Shown here one piece after another: positions 36,449 through 46,990 of a DNA stretch of 64,000 bases. Numbering within the stretch: the first letter of the stretch is position 1; the number at the start of each line of letters is the position of its first letter. Below the pieces are notes generated by a model. It was not told where the DNA came from. It was given only the letters and a program-made list of their open reading frames with translations, and searched no databases. Origin of the DNA: Ascocoryne sarcoides NRRL 50072 (lineage: Eukaryota; Ascomycota; Leotiomycetes; Helotiales; Gelatinodiscaceae); NCBI GenBank assembly GCA_000328965.1, contig KB205940.1, positions 2,714,018 to 2,778,017 of the forward strand, in the 5' to 3' direction. The translations under genes and the position numbers were made by a program.

Positions 36449-39400
36449 ATGTCCCAACTGATACCGCGAGCATCACTTCAACAGAAAACAATACTCGCTC
36501 AACACTCAAATCCCACATGTGGACTATCTAACATCCAAGATTATCTGCCTGCCAGTCTTGTCTTTGAACATGGCTCCATGACAAGCACTACGGATTCTCC
36601 TCAGCCTTCTCAAGCATTTCTAGCACTCCAAGCTCTCACCCTCCGACCCCCCAACATGCTCCTCCTCCACCAAACCGGCAGCGTCAAGATTGGCGAGGTA
36701 GTCCGGTATACCATCACCTACACGCCAGCAAACGATCGTATCCTCCCAGCGCCCGCGCAGCTCCATCTCAAGATCAAAAATACCACCGCTATCGCCCTGC
36801 GCGCGGCCTTCATCCACGGGCCCTACACCCTCTACACAGCCGCCTATCCTGCGACGTTTCACCCGGACAGGAAGTTCGAGAACCCTCGCGTCTATGGCGT
36901 CCCCGAATTCGAGCCGAACCTCAAGGCGGGAGGGACGTTTAGCACGCAGCTCAATGTGCCGGAGGAGATACGGAGCACGGCGGGGATCGCGGATAGTCGT
37001 GGGAGGAGCCCGGGCCGGGAAGAGCAGCTGCGGAGCGTGAGTTGGGTGGTGGAGATTACGAGTCAGGTTATCTTCTCGACGAGCGCGGCGGTGCATTATG
37101 AGATGTTACTTGGTAGGGATGAGAATAGTGTGAGCTTGGGGTTTGTGAGTAGCTTGACGGGGCAGGGAGGTGGTGGGAGTGCGAGCGTGCCGGGGCAGGT
37201 CAGCGATCATCAGCAGAGTGTGGGGGGGAGGGAGGGAGGGAGGCACCATGGGCAGCAGAAGGGGGTGTTCAGTAGGGCGATTAGGGTGAAGGTGGAGGAT
37301 ACGGCGAGTTTGTGGAATACGCCTAGGATGCCGGAGTGGGATGACGAGGGAAAGGAGAGGGGGGTGCTGGGGACAGCCAGGACGGTTGACAGTGTGGTAG
37401 GAGAAGGAGAACATGCCGGGCATAGGCAGAAGAGACAGAAAAAGGTGCATCTGGTGGTTTTGACGCATGGGTTGCATAGTAATTTAGGGGCGGACATGTT
37501 ATATTTGAAGGAGAGCATAGATGCTGCGGCCAAGCAGGCGAAGATCGACGCCAGAGCTAGGAGAATGAAGAAGAGACAGGAATCGAAAGGGAAAGCTCTA
37601 GAAACTGGACAAAAAGATGGCAGTGCGCAAACTCGCGAGGAAGGGGGTACCAAACGAGAAGAGTGCGTAGATGAAGATGAAGATGAAGATGAAGAGCAAG
37701 TTATTGTCAGAGGGTTCTCTGGAAATGCCGTTCGGACCGAGAGAGGGATCAAATATCTAGGGAAACGGCTGGCCAAATATGTGCTCCAAATGACCTATCC
37801 AGATCAGCCTTTCAAGCCAACGACCAAAAAATCTGCTACGGAAGCACTATCTCATGCTCTGAAGCCCGAGAACGTCCAGAATGAAAATGATGGAGAGCCA
37901 GCACACCAGGATAGTACGATCTTGAAAGAGCCTTATCATGATAAGATGCTTGCATACAAGATTACCAGTATCAGCTTCATTTCTCACTCATTAGGTGGGT
38001 TAATACAAACTTATGCAATAGCGTATATCCAAAAGCATTCACCTCAGTTCTTCGATATAATTAAGCCTATCAATTTCATTGCCATGGCTTCGCCATTTCT
38101 AGGGCTTAGCAATGAAAATCCATTGTACGTCAAGTTTGCACTTGACTTTGGTCTTGTTGGGCGAACGGGCCAAGATCTTGGTCTTACTTGGAGAGCACCG
38201 ACTATTGCTAGGAGTGGATGGGGTGCTATTGTTGGTGGTATTGGAGAGAGTGCTAGCAAAAAGGCTCTCGGCGAGACGGCCCCTGAATCGAAACCCCTCT
38301 TGCGCATTTTACCAACAGGACCGGCACATATAGTGCTCAAGAAATTTCGGAATCGAACGGTATATTCCAACGTTGTTAATGATGGAATTGTGCCATTACG
38401 AACAAGCTGTCTCCTTTTCCTTGACTGGCAAGGACTCGGTCGTGTAGAGAAAGCGAGACGAGAAAACGGTCTGATTGGCACGATGGTTCAGTGGGGGTGG
38501 GATGAGGCTACGGGTGCAAATTCAAGTTCACCTGCTCGACGAGCATTTACAGATGGCCCTCTAAGCGATTCGGAAGAGACTGGAGCGAACACACCCACGA
38601 GACAAGGGCATGGTGGAGAGGTCCCACAGCCTCCAGCTTCTGCCACCGAGGAGGATAATGCCCGAAGTTTGAGGGGGGATATCGACAATAATCGCCCTGA
38701 TTCTGCCATCTCATCTACTGGTGAAAGTGAGGCCAGTGTAACTTTACAGCCCGAACCTAGTAACAATGGCACTCTAGCTAGCATCCTCAAATTTTTCCAA
38801 CCATCACCAACGAGCGCCCCTAAACCCCAAAATCATACTTCCAAACGCAACAAGATATACAAACGCAGCCAGACGCTCAAAATTGTGTCCAATCCCTCAA
38901 GCACCAGCATCTCAGATCAAGACACGACTTCTAGAAATGGTGGTGGTAAAGCTACCACTGGTGATGCCGAGAACGGAGACCCTCTACGGCTTTCCGCGCC
39001 TCCTAAGACTACATTCTTTGAGTCGGCAGGTGATTTACTGAAACCACCATTGCCCTCCGTACAGTTCTTGGTTGATCCCTCGTCAAGGCCTCGGACGATT
39101 TTCCACGATCGTGTCTACCACCCCGAAGACATCCCACCTCCTCCTCTCAAGAAACGGACTACATCCTCTCTGCTCCGTCGTCGCGGCTCTTCCGCCTCTT
39201 CTCCACGTCCCACCACCTCAGGCTCCTCCGCCACTTCCTCGCCCGTTCAAGGACTCCCCAAGACGGACAGTATACTCTCAGCCAAAGATTACGATGATAC
39301 GGCTCATACGAACCCGGGCAAGGATCCGCATGATGTGGTAGATGGTAGCGCCATGAAGGTCGAGGAGAAGATCGCAAGGGCGTATCATCGAGACCTGAGT

Positions 39401-40186
39401 TGGCGGAAGGTGTTGGTGCGGCTGGAGCCCGATGCTCATAATAACATGGTGGTCAGGAGGATGTTTGCCAATGCGTATGGGTGGCCGGTTATCAAGCACT
39501 TGTGTGATACGCATTTTGGGGATGGGGCGGCGGCGAACACGAGGGATGAGGATGAGGGGAATCAGGAGAGGGCGAAGGATGAGGGCGAGAGGCCGGATGA
39601 GGATGGAGGGGAGACGAAGGAGGTGAAGGATGAGGGTGGAGAAGAGGAGATCAAGATGTTAGGGGAGGAGGGAAGGACGAATTCAGAGAAGAGGGAGGCG
39701 ACGGACGAGGTGCCGGCGCTGAAAGATCCGATGAAGTTGAGGTCTATCAGTAGTGCTTTCCTCGAGGTCCCGGGCAGTAGTAGCAATAGTAGGAAAGCGG
39801 GGTATGATAAGGGGCTAGAGAGCGATAGCCAGTGGAGCGAGAGGGATTGGGCGGATAGCGAGGCGGATAGCGATGAGGAGGTAGTGCAGAGTCCCGGGAT
39901 AAGCAGCCCCAGGTCAGCGTCGTGGAGCTGGACGGATGCGATCGTGGGGAAGGGGGGGATAGGGGTGCTGAGGAGTAAGAGTCCACCGCAGGGGACGGAT
40001 CAGGCGGAGGTGGAGAGATTCTTGGGGAAGGGAAAAAAGGTGAGTCCTGGTGCAGGTGCTAGTAGTCCGGGCGGCGCAGGCACCATATTAGGGAATGAGA
40101 GGTTGAGGGGGAGTCCAGAGGAGGTTGATAGGCCGTTGGTTGCGGGGAGGGTGAGGAATAGTAAGGGAGGGGCGGAGACAAGTTAG
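36449..40186 (+). CDS. DUF676-family serine esterase/lipase (Rog1-like)
   Basis: A single 1245-codon frame without introns. The first 54 residues may be excessive: a second in-frame ATG starts MTSTTDSPQPSQAFL and a third starts MLLLHQTGSVKIGEVVRYTI, from where the sequence looks conserved. Residues 70-230 form a beta-rich N-terminal domain (KNTTAIALRAAFIHGPYTLY). The hydrolase domain starts at VHLVVLTHGLHSN (about 332-344), continues with VIVRGFSGNAVRTERGIKYL, and has the nucleophile elbow ISHSLGG with Ser514. It then runs through NFIAMASPFLGL and NDGIVPLRTS. Family knowledge: DUF676 members such as yeast Rog1 act on mono- or phospholipid acyl esters. The C-terminal half is disordered and Ser-rich, except for a conserved block HRDLSWRKVLVRLEPDAHNN near 980-1020. 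An acidic E/D/G run follows. Substrate not deducible. Confidence 0.87.
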   Translation: MSQLIPRASLQQKTILAQHSNPTCGLSNIQDYLPASLVFEHGSMTSTTDSPQPSQAFLALQALTLRPPNMLLLHQTGSVKIGEVVRYTITYTPANDRILPAPAQLHLKIKNTTAIALRAAFIHGPYTLYTAAYPATFHPDRKFENPRVYGVPEFEPNLKAGGTFSTQLNVPEEIRSTAGIADSRGRSPGREEQLRSVSWVVEITSQVIFSTSAAVHYEMLLGRDENSVSLGFVSSLTGQGGGGSASVPGQVSDHQQSVGGREGGRHHGQQKGVFSRAIRVKVEDTASLWNTPRMPEWDDEGKERGVLGTARTVDSVVGEGEHAGHRQKRQKKVHLVVLTHGLHSNLGADMLYLKESIDAAAKQAKIDARARRMKKRQESKGKALETGQKDGSAQTREEGGTKREECVDEDEDEDEEQVIVRGFSGNAVRTERGIKYLGKRLAKYVLQMTYPDQPFKPTTKKSATEALSHALKPENVQNENDGEPAHQDSTILKEPYHDKMLAYKITSISFISHSLGGLIQTYAIAYIQKHSPQFFDIIKPINFIAMASPFLGLSNENPLYVKFALDFGLVGRTGQDLGLTWRAPTIARSGWGAIVGGIGESASKKALGETAPESKPLLRILPTGPAHIVLKKFRNRTVYSNVVNDGIVPLRTSCLLFLDWQGLGRVEKARRENGLIGTMVQWGWDEATGANSSSPARRAFTDGPLSDSEETGANTPTRQGHGGEVPQPPASATEEDNARSLRGDIDNNRPDSAISSTGESEASVTLQPEPSNNGTLASILKFFQPSPTSAPKPQNHTSKRNKIYKRSQTLKIVSNPSSTSISDQDTTSRNGGGKATTGDAENGDPLRLSAPPKTTFFESAGDLLKPPLPSVQFLVDPSSRPRTIFHDRVYHPEDIPPPPLKKRTTSSLLRRRGSSASSPRPTTSGSSATSSPVQGLPKTDSILSAKDYDDTAHTNPGKDPHDVVDGSAMKVEEKIARAYHRDLSWRKVLVRLEPDAHNNMVVRRMFANAYGWPVIKHLCDTHFGDGAAANTRDEDEGNQERAKDEGERPDEDGGETKEVKDEGGEEEIKMLGEEGRTNSEKREATDEVPALKDPMKLRSISSAFLEVPGSSSNSRKAGYDKGLESDSQWSERDWADSEADSDEEVVQSPGISSPRSASWSWTDAIVGKGGIGVLRSKSPPQGTDQAEVERFLGKGKKVSPGAGASSPGGAGTILGNERLRGSPEEVDRPLVAGRVRNSKGGAETS

Positions 40187-40403
40187 GCCTCGAGTGCGAA
40201 GGCGGACGCGGATAAATCGAGGTAGATGAGTGAACGAACATACAAATGAATAAATGAGTGGTGGATGGTGTTGGAGAATGGAGTTTGTAAACAAATGCAT
40301 AGAGTTGGACAGACGGAGGGGGACGAGATGGCGGGGAGTAATGGCGGGATGAGATATGAGCCGAGAGAGGAGGATAAAATAAATGTAGGAGGAGCGGAAG
40401 ACG

Positions 40404-40574
40404 ATGAGTTGGACTGACACCATGATCCTTGGACATCAGGAGAAAGGCCTAGATGTGGAGCTTGAGCATCGTCTGGAATCTGTCAACGAGAACAAGGCAA
40501 TTATGGATAGTGGGAATCTGAATGAGCTGGATGAACTGGATCCGCAGAAAGGCACTCCGTCTGTCAGCTATTGA
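40404..40574 (+). other. In-frame 5' ORF ended by a single TGA
   Basis: ATG at 40404 opens 56 codons (MSWTDTMILGHQEKGLDVEL ...) ended by TGA at 40572-40574. The same frame then stays open into the downstream gene through 40787. Thus only one stop codon, followed by C, separates this ORF from the gene behind it. It may be an upstream exon joined by a 27-nt intron (gtcagc..ctcag), an uORF, a nonsense-mutated exon, or a readthrough site. Confidence 0.4.
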
Positions 40575-40637
40575 CTTGGCCCGACTCAGGAGGCGGTCGT
40601 TCACGATATATACATAGATTCACTAATCAAGTATCGA

Positions 40638-42036
40638 ATGAACCATGGCTCTGATGGATCCGATTCGAGAAGTGAAATAGCTAAGAAAATAGAAGAGGTA
40701 GCCTCGAAACAGCCAGATATAGTACTGGAGCTTTCCGCATTTCTACAGCGAGTTGAAACAGATGGGAGAATAATATTGTCGCTTGAGGTTTTATTCCGTC
40801 GTTAAGATCATTTTCCAGCGAATTCAATAAGCCAAACAGGAGGAGGAAGCTCTTGATTCAACAAGACAGCGAGAGGCAGTAGACGTATGGACACCGAACC
40901 CAGGCACGCTTGAGACTATACTGCCCAAGATCGTTACCACTGTCAAGGATCCTTTCTATGAAAATATTGTCCTGATGCTCAAAGGCAGCATTACGGAAAG
41001 AGAGAGAGAATCCGCTGATTGCATCTATCAGCCGATGGGCATAGTTTCATTCCGAAAAGAGCTCGACAGGGCTATAGGTCGGGAGGCAGCTTATGAAGAA
41101 GTCTCAAATGAGTTTATCGCAGCAATGAACAAGGCAATGGTGAGGATTTGTGCTTTATCTCCCTCTGGGGAATACCTTGGTCCTCCTCAGCATGTTGGAG
41201 ACGTGCGGGTCTGCAGTAGACACTCGTTGCATGATTGCTCTGCAAAGAGATGCATCAAGGCCAACACCACCATCATGAAGCAGCTTTTTGTATCTCCCGA
41301 GGTGCATTCTTGGTGGATACTCCAAGCTAACATAGGGCCCAACATGACGGACCCGAACGAACCACTTCCTAGAGAGCTCGATCGACTGGAATATTGGATG
41401 AAGTCGGAAGTGCATAATTGCCTTGACGAGAGCGGCGAAGCTTTGAAGGACGATATCAGGTTGGAAACAGATCATTACGTGGAGTTCAACATTGTCTCGC
41501 CTAAAATACGGTTGTCGAGTGAAGCGGACGAAAAATCTTTAGAATTGCACCAGCTGGACCCGGACCTCTTCGCCGAGGATGAACATAAATATTTGTATAA
41601 AAGCAGAAATCCACTCGACAATTCCCCAAATGTCCCTGCTAACCCTTCTAGCCCTTCACAACTCTCTTCTCAAACAACGTCCCAGTTTACTGCCCTAGCT
41701 TTGTGCGAGGGCGCTGCCTCGGGGAAAGGCACAGGGTGGTGTTTAGGCCTGTCTTGGACCTCGCATGTCATCCATCCTTTGGAGTATTTCCATGCCCCGC
41801 TGAATGATCCGACACAGAGGATACTCTCTCTTTTTCTAAGCCTGAGGGCGGAGGTGAGAGCGGCGGTTGCCGCTCTGCAGTTGTATCTCAAGGTGGGTGC
41901 GCGGGTGAGATTTATGCATGTGGCGAGGAGGACAAGGAGGAGGATGCCCATCACACTAGGGGAGAGGAGGAGGGCGTTTAGAATTTTTCATCGTGGAAGG
42001 GTGTTAGGCGTGAGTGTTGCGAGGCGGAGGTGGTAG
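40638..42036 (+). CDS. Unrecognised protein, lineage-specific or degenerate
   Basis: Model: exon 40638-40787, a 52-nt intron with weak donor gtttta, then exon 40840-42036, 448 residues. The frame upstream of 40638 stays open back to a TGA at 40572. The spliced text is coding-like (KIEEVASKQPDIVLELSAFL, LETILPKIVTTVKDPFYENI, GPPQHVGDVRVCSRHSLHDC). The middle (residues about 60-270) is mixed helical with several Cys and His (CSRHSLHDCSAKRC), not matching any zinc-binding family I know. From about 290 it is Ser/Thr-rich. The last 60 residues are very Arg-rich (HVARRTRRRMPITLGERRRA) and may be a misread tail. No signal peptide or membrane helix is clear. Function unknown. The gene could be a pseudogene in progress. 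Confidence 0.45.
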
Positions 42037-43246
42037 CGAGGTGGGATGAACAAAGGGAAGGGGTTGGGAAACGGAGTTTGCTGATATGGTGCCTCCTGTT
42101 TTTCCAAAGAGAGAGGAATCTAGTGATTGAGTATAGTAGTGTACGGATATTGTATTAGAGTGGGGGGTAGGATTGGGTAAGAAGAATTGTTAACCTCGAT
42201 CAATGCTTTCCTAGGCTTCTGAAATTACGCGCCGTATAGATAGATATACATAACCTTTTTATTTGTTGTAACCTCTACAAGTATAAGCTAGTCCAAGTCA
42301 GTTTTCTAACCTTCTCTGACTTCCACCTGGCTGAATGCGATTCTACTCCCTAACTCATCATCGAACAAGGAAGGGAGTATAGAAGGACCGCTGGAAGCGA
42401 ATAGGGAGAGGGAAGATGTTACGGCTGCCTTAAGGAGGGGAAGAGATTCCCAACTTCCTAACTCGCCAACTTCTTAGCTAATTCTTTTGCGCCTTTGAGC
42501 CACATTTCGAATTAAGTTCAGACTATGTGAAGTTCTAAGACTAGACTGGAATGTAAAAACTTTGCTATAAGGTGAGATCTATCGGGATGCATTGCGTGAA
42601 GAGAAACTCATGTTTATAAACATGAGAAAGAGATACGTGATTTAAAGCAATCCCTTTAGCCTCGGTGCGGTATCAAATAAGCTGGCTCAGAACTGAGAAA
42701 GTGTCAGGAGGGAGCTGGGCTGCCCTGGGTCACGTGGAGGTTTGGGTAAGTCAACAAGAGGCGGTAATATTAGCTACTTGGACATTCACAAAAGACACTA
42801 AAATAGTAAAATACAACTTTCACTCACTACCATAATATATAGCAAGCTTAAGAACACAAAAGGCAAAGTTGTTCGGCTTCGGAATAAGACCAGTGGCATC
42901 TAGAGTGTGCGATTAAGCATACCATTGATGTGGCCTAAACATGGAGAAAATTGGTAACTTGCGTATTCAGCCATGTAAGAGAGAGCACTGATTGGGGCTC
43001 CAGTAACAGATACAGGCTTGCTTTTTGGCTACACTTAACGTTGATATGTGCTGGTATTACTTTTGTTGCAGTTATTTCCACATATCGCTTAGAATGATTT
43101 ATCATTCACCTACTAGCGCATCTACCCCCCTCGTAATGTAAAGGCTCTCCTTGATAATTATTGTCCTTATTTTATCCATTACTAAAATCCATGTACAACT
43201 ATTCCTTGAGTAAAATATCCTTCGATTCGTGGTTTTCCTTAGCTCA
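42037..43246. other. Intergenic region, AT-rich
   Basis: Convergent 3' regions. A CACGTG palindrome occurs at 42731-42736, but no gene of regulatory interest starts nearby. No gene is seen. Confidence 0.5.
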
Positions 43247-43993
43247 TTACTCCACTATTTCCGGTTTTATTTCTCCATTCTCAACAACGCTCCCTTTCTT
43301 TCTCACTACCCCCCCAAAAGCATCCCACATAGCTAGTGTAAACCATATACCCCCTAGAACGCCGAGGATCACAAAATTCCTAATTAAAGAATGGGCATGT
43401 ACAATCGTTCCAATACCGACAAGCTGGAATCCCAGGCCTTGATTAATCATCCCGAGTATGATAGCAACTCGGCCATTCCATCGATGAACGTAACCATACA
43501 CGCTCTTTCTACCCGTCTTCCGAAAGTGCAAATGCTGAAGGATACCTATCGTAGGTTGAATAAGAATGATCATGCACGTAGCCAGCAGACCAATAACGAC
43601 ATGTGCCGGAACACTCCCTCTCGAGAAAAAGCCCAGTTCCCGCGCAATGTCGATGCCCAGTCCCATGGCCCCAATCATCATTGCTAAGGCAAGAATCTGA
43701 ATGGGGGCGTGGACGGATGGCACTATCCGGATATTTCTTAGGGAGGATGGGAGGGGCAAGTGGAGCGATATTGCACCGAGGGGGTAGAGAACTAGGAAGA
43801 CGATAGACATTATGCAAGCATGTGCATTGCGCTTGCGGTTGAAAATCTTGACGGAGTCATCGTCGTCTATCTCCTGGGCAAAGAGGAGCGTTGGCACTTG
43901 GGAAGTTAGTTTGACCATCAGTTTGCATACAAGACATTACTAACTCAAAGCCACAACTGTGAGAATTATTAGGAGGGGCTGAAATCGAGACAT
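43247..43993 (-). CDS. Small cytochrome b561-type membrane protein
   Basis: Two exons (43993-43945, 43896-43247) give 232 residues. The 16-residue first exon (MSRFQPLLIILTVVAL) joins MPTLLFAQEIDDDDS to form a signal peptide or first helix. At least five more hydrophobic segments follow. Candidate haem ligands are His residues at the ends of helices: NAHACIMSIVFLVLYPLGAI, PSVHAPIQILALAMMIGAMG, SVPAHVVIGLLATCMI and YGYVHRWNGRVAIILGMINQ. This pattern fits the b561/ferric-reductase domain of fungal DOMON-b561 proteins, but no DOMON domain precedes it. Family knowledge: b561 domains pass electrons across membranes. Without exon 1 the start would fall at an internal ATG (43918) in the intron. The specific donor and acceptor are unknown. 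Confidence 0.75.
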
Positions 43994-45526
43994 ATCTGAT
44001 TATTATGAGGATGAGAAATAAAAATGTGTCAAGACAGAAAGCTACCCTGCTATGCTATATAGAAATTTATATGAAAAAATTCGTTCGGCGGATATGTGGA
44101 ATGTCATGAAGCAAAAACTTAGTTGCTGACGAGAGATACGCACCATAGCCACAACATCAGACAAGCTACATCATCAATATATAAAGAATAACAAACCAAT
44201 AGGAGCGGTCTTATTGAAATTCATACCAATTATGCTTCAGAAGTTAATCTGACGACCAAAAAGAGCAATTGTTGAGATAGAATAATGCTAGTCACATGAG
44301 CTGCGGGAGGCGCGGTAAGGCCTCGGATCTTGAGTCTTCCGTTAATATTTGGAATATGAGCATCCAGCTAACCAGTAGTACGCCATTTTACTTTTATTTA
44401 TTCATTAATTAATGTTTGTAATGAGCCATCAGTATGTATATGCCTAACGCTAATAATTGGTTATCCTTATCCTCGCTATCGCAAGCGACACAATTATACC
44501 TTAAGCTACTCTTACAAGACTTCATAAAATTCCGATAAAATGTATTTGCTTCTATAAAACCATCCCCCATTCTCAACTCGACTTCCCGAGCATTCGTAAC
44601 TAATACTGATAGATCAATGTCGTGGAACCTTCGTTAAGTAAAACCTTTTTGGGATGGTGCTCGCTTAAAACTCGATTGGTGTATCTTGCGTCTGTACACT
44701 GCTGAATATGGTCAGGAAATAAATTATCTCTATTACTGCCAAGCTATATGTTTGCATCTCTTGAAAATTACTTTAAAAATTGCTCTCATTTCGTGTTCCA
44801 TCTCCTCAAAAAATCAATGCTAGCTCCGAGACTTTCTGCATTCGTCGGTGAACTCATGTCTACTGATTCTAAGGTTTGATTGTAAACCTCTATCCATGGT
44901 ATTTCCTAACAGGCACCTAGTTACCATAATCCTCTTCAACTTTAAGTCCCTGTAAGTGAAGACAGGAGGACGGCGGGGTAATGTGGCAGCAATGAGGATT
45001 CTTAGAAACGCTGTGGAGAGCGAAGATAGTGTCTCTGCCAACCGACAAAGCAGCTCTGAATCCATCTCGGTGTCGTTCTGGAATGGGCCAGGGTCGGTTC
45101 AGAGACCAGCTAGCCGGCGGCTGCTTCCCTTTCAATTTTCAACCTGAGGTGGGTTCATTTATGGTTTATGACAGCCGGTGAAATTATAAAGCATAGTTGG
45201 TTAATCATGTAACCTTTTTGCAACTAGTTATACTAGCCTATGGTCTTTTAGTCAAACTTTGTCTTCTACAAATCTTTGTTTCTTACCAGTGTTTGCACAC
45301 ACCATTAGAGTGACTCCTACTTTATTATGACTTGTGTGTCTACAGAGACATAGCCTTTGACATTGCGAGCTACATACCTCCTTCAATCTTCTTCTCTACA
45401 TACTCTCTACATACTCTCTACACAGATAAAAGCCTACATCGCACCCTAACTGCAACAACTTCAAAGCTTCTCCCCTACTATTCCTCAAATTACGAACATT
45501 TCCATTTACTACTCTTTCAGGACGTG
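43994..45526. other. Intergenic region, AT-rich
   Basis: Divergent promoter space between the b561 gene and the RING gene. A plus frame is open from 45332 to the RING start, so a 5' extension is possible if an upstream exon splices in at the ctttcag acceptor just before 45521. Nothing else is supported. Confidence 0.45.
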
Positions 45527-46849
45527 ATGGATCAGACTGCTCTCCAGGACACTCTAAATCTATCCAACGGACAATGCATCAGCATCTTAAAGCCCTGGCT
45601 TATGACTGCTGCTGAAGGAGGGCATCAAGAAACTATTGTGCAGCTTCTTCAACACCTTGAAGACCGCACCGGCAAAAATCAATACAGAAGGATCGTATGT
45701 GACGCTCTATGCATCAGTGCAATGAGAGGACATGCCGCCGCGGTCGGAGTGCTTACCACAACCCTACTTGACAAGGCTATCCGGGAAGAAGCCGTTAAAG
45801 GCCTACTCAAGCGCCTCGAGGACAGTGCCTCTGGAGGATATACTGATCTGACTTTCAGAGCCGAGTTGGGTGCTACTAGCAAAAAAGAATATCGCAGCCG
45901 CCAATATGATAATGTACGCAACGCTAGAGTTACCAGAGGATATACCAGCGCTCTCGAAAACCTTATCCAGGGGCTCAATACTTTGGCTCTCAAAGAACAA
46001 TATCAGGGCGGCTTAAAGAGAGCCTTCTACTCCAGTGTAAAAGTCGGTTATGGAGAGGCTGTTGAACTGCTTCTTAAACACATAACATCCGATCTCGACA
46101 AAGTGGAAATTCTCGAATGCCTACTTAACGCTCTCGAAGCTAGTGCCGCTGCAGGAAAGTTTGAGCTGCTTTCCGATTCCGAAATGCTGAAAGAAGAATA
46201 TATCGACGGCCTAGACAAACTTCTTCTCGACGCCAAGACCAATGGGGGATTTATTAGCGTTGTTAAACAGCTTTTGGCAAAGTTCACGGATATTGCTAGT
46301 AAAGATGAATGCATCAGCGGCCTATATAAACCCCTCTGCATCAGTGCGAGAGCCGGGTATCCCGAGACTGCTAAACTATTTCTCGATGCCTTTACAGTTC
46401 GTGCCAAAACGGTGGAACATCGCAACGAGCTACGTCGTGCATTCGTTGCCAGCGTGAAAGGAGGAAATAGCGACGTCGTCCGACTGTTTTTTGAAGAAGG
46501 TGAGGGGTTCTTCACCGAGGAAAAAATGCAAAAAGGGATATTGGACGCTCTTAAGGCTTCAGCAATCGAATATCCTGATATTTATGATCTCCTCATGGGG
46601 ATTGCTATTGATCATAAACTCGACCTTTACAAATCATTCACCCCAGGAATAGCAGTCATTCTCGATGGGCACCCCATAGGTCGCAATACGCTTCTCCTAT
46701 GTGCTATTTGCAATGAGTTTTTTTATAAAGGCCCTAAAAAGTTGCTGTGTGGGCACATTTACTGTTCCGACATCAATTGTATCGATCGCTGGCTGAAAGA
46801 GAATAAGAGCTGTCCGCAATGCAACGGGAGGGCGACAGCCAATGTATAA
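45527..46849 (+). CDS. Helical-repeat protein with C-terminal RING finger
   Basis: A 440-residue frame starts at ATG 45527 (MDQTALQDTLNL). Residues 10-375 are made of imperfect helical repeats resembling degenerate ankyrin units. Recurrent phrases include MTAAEGGHQETIVQLLQHL, ISAMRGHAAAVGVLTTTLL, YSSVKVGYGEAVELLLKHI, ISARAGYPETAKLFLDAF and ASVKGGNSDVVRLFFEEG. The C-terminus carries a C3HC4-like RING: CAICNEFFYKGPKKLLCGH then IYCSDINC and SCPQC. Such a layout suggests an E3 ubiquitin ligase with a protein-binding repeat array, by inference. The frame upstream of the ATG is open for 65 more codons from a TTG. A decayed copy of the RING coding segment follows directly (46877-46990). It sits in a gene-poor, AT-rich area, which fits a lineage-specific gene. 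Confidence 0.7.
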   Translation: MDQTALQDTLNLSNGQCISILKPWLMTAAEGGHQETIVQLLQHLEDRTGKNQYRRIVCDALCISAMRGHAAAVGVLTTTLLDKAIREEAVKGLLKRLEDSASGGYTDLTFRAELGATSKKEYRSRQYDNVRNARVTRGYTSALENLIQGLNTLALKEQYQGGLKRAFYSSVKVGYGEAVELLLKHITSDLDKVEILECLLNALEASAAAGKFELLSDSEMLKEEYIDGLDKLLLDAKTNGGFISVVKQLLAKFTDIASKDECISGLYKPLCISARAGYPETAKLFLDAFTVRAKTVEHRNELRRAFVASVKGGNSDVVRLFFEEGEGFFTEEKMQKGILDALKASAIEYPDIYDLLMGIAIDHKLDLYKSFTPGIAVILDGHPIGRNTLLLCAICNEFFYKGPKKLLCGHIYCSDINCIDRWLKENKSCPQCNGRATANV

Positions 46850-46876
46850 CTTGTTACGCTCCATGAGTTTACTTAC

Positions 46877-46990
46877 TGTGTTATTTGCAAGAAACTTTTT
46901 CGTGGATACGGTAAAAGGTTGCCATGTAGGCACTTTTGCTGTTGCGCCTCTGCTTGCGCTTGCTAAGAGATAAGAGTTGTTCGCGGTGCA
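46877..46990 (+). pseudogene. Decayed second copy of the RING coding segment
   Basis: Starting 27 nt after the RING gene's stop, the DNA reads CVICKKLFRGYGKRLPCRHF then CCCASACAC, a TAA, and after a few nt KSCSRC-like text. This aligns with the functional RING (CAICNEFFYKGPKKLLCGH ... KSCPQC) in spacing and at the DNA level (tgtgttatttgcaa versus tgtgctatttgcaa). The stop codon and lost spacing show it is not functional on its own. It is best explained by a local tandem duplication followed by decay. Confidence 0.6.
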
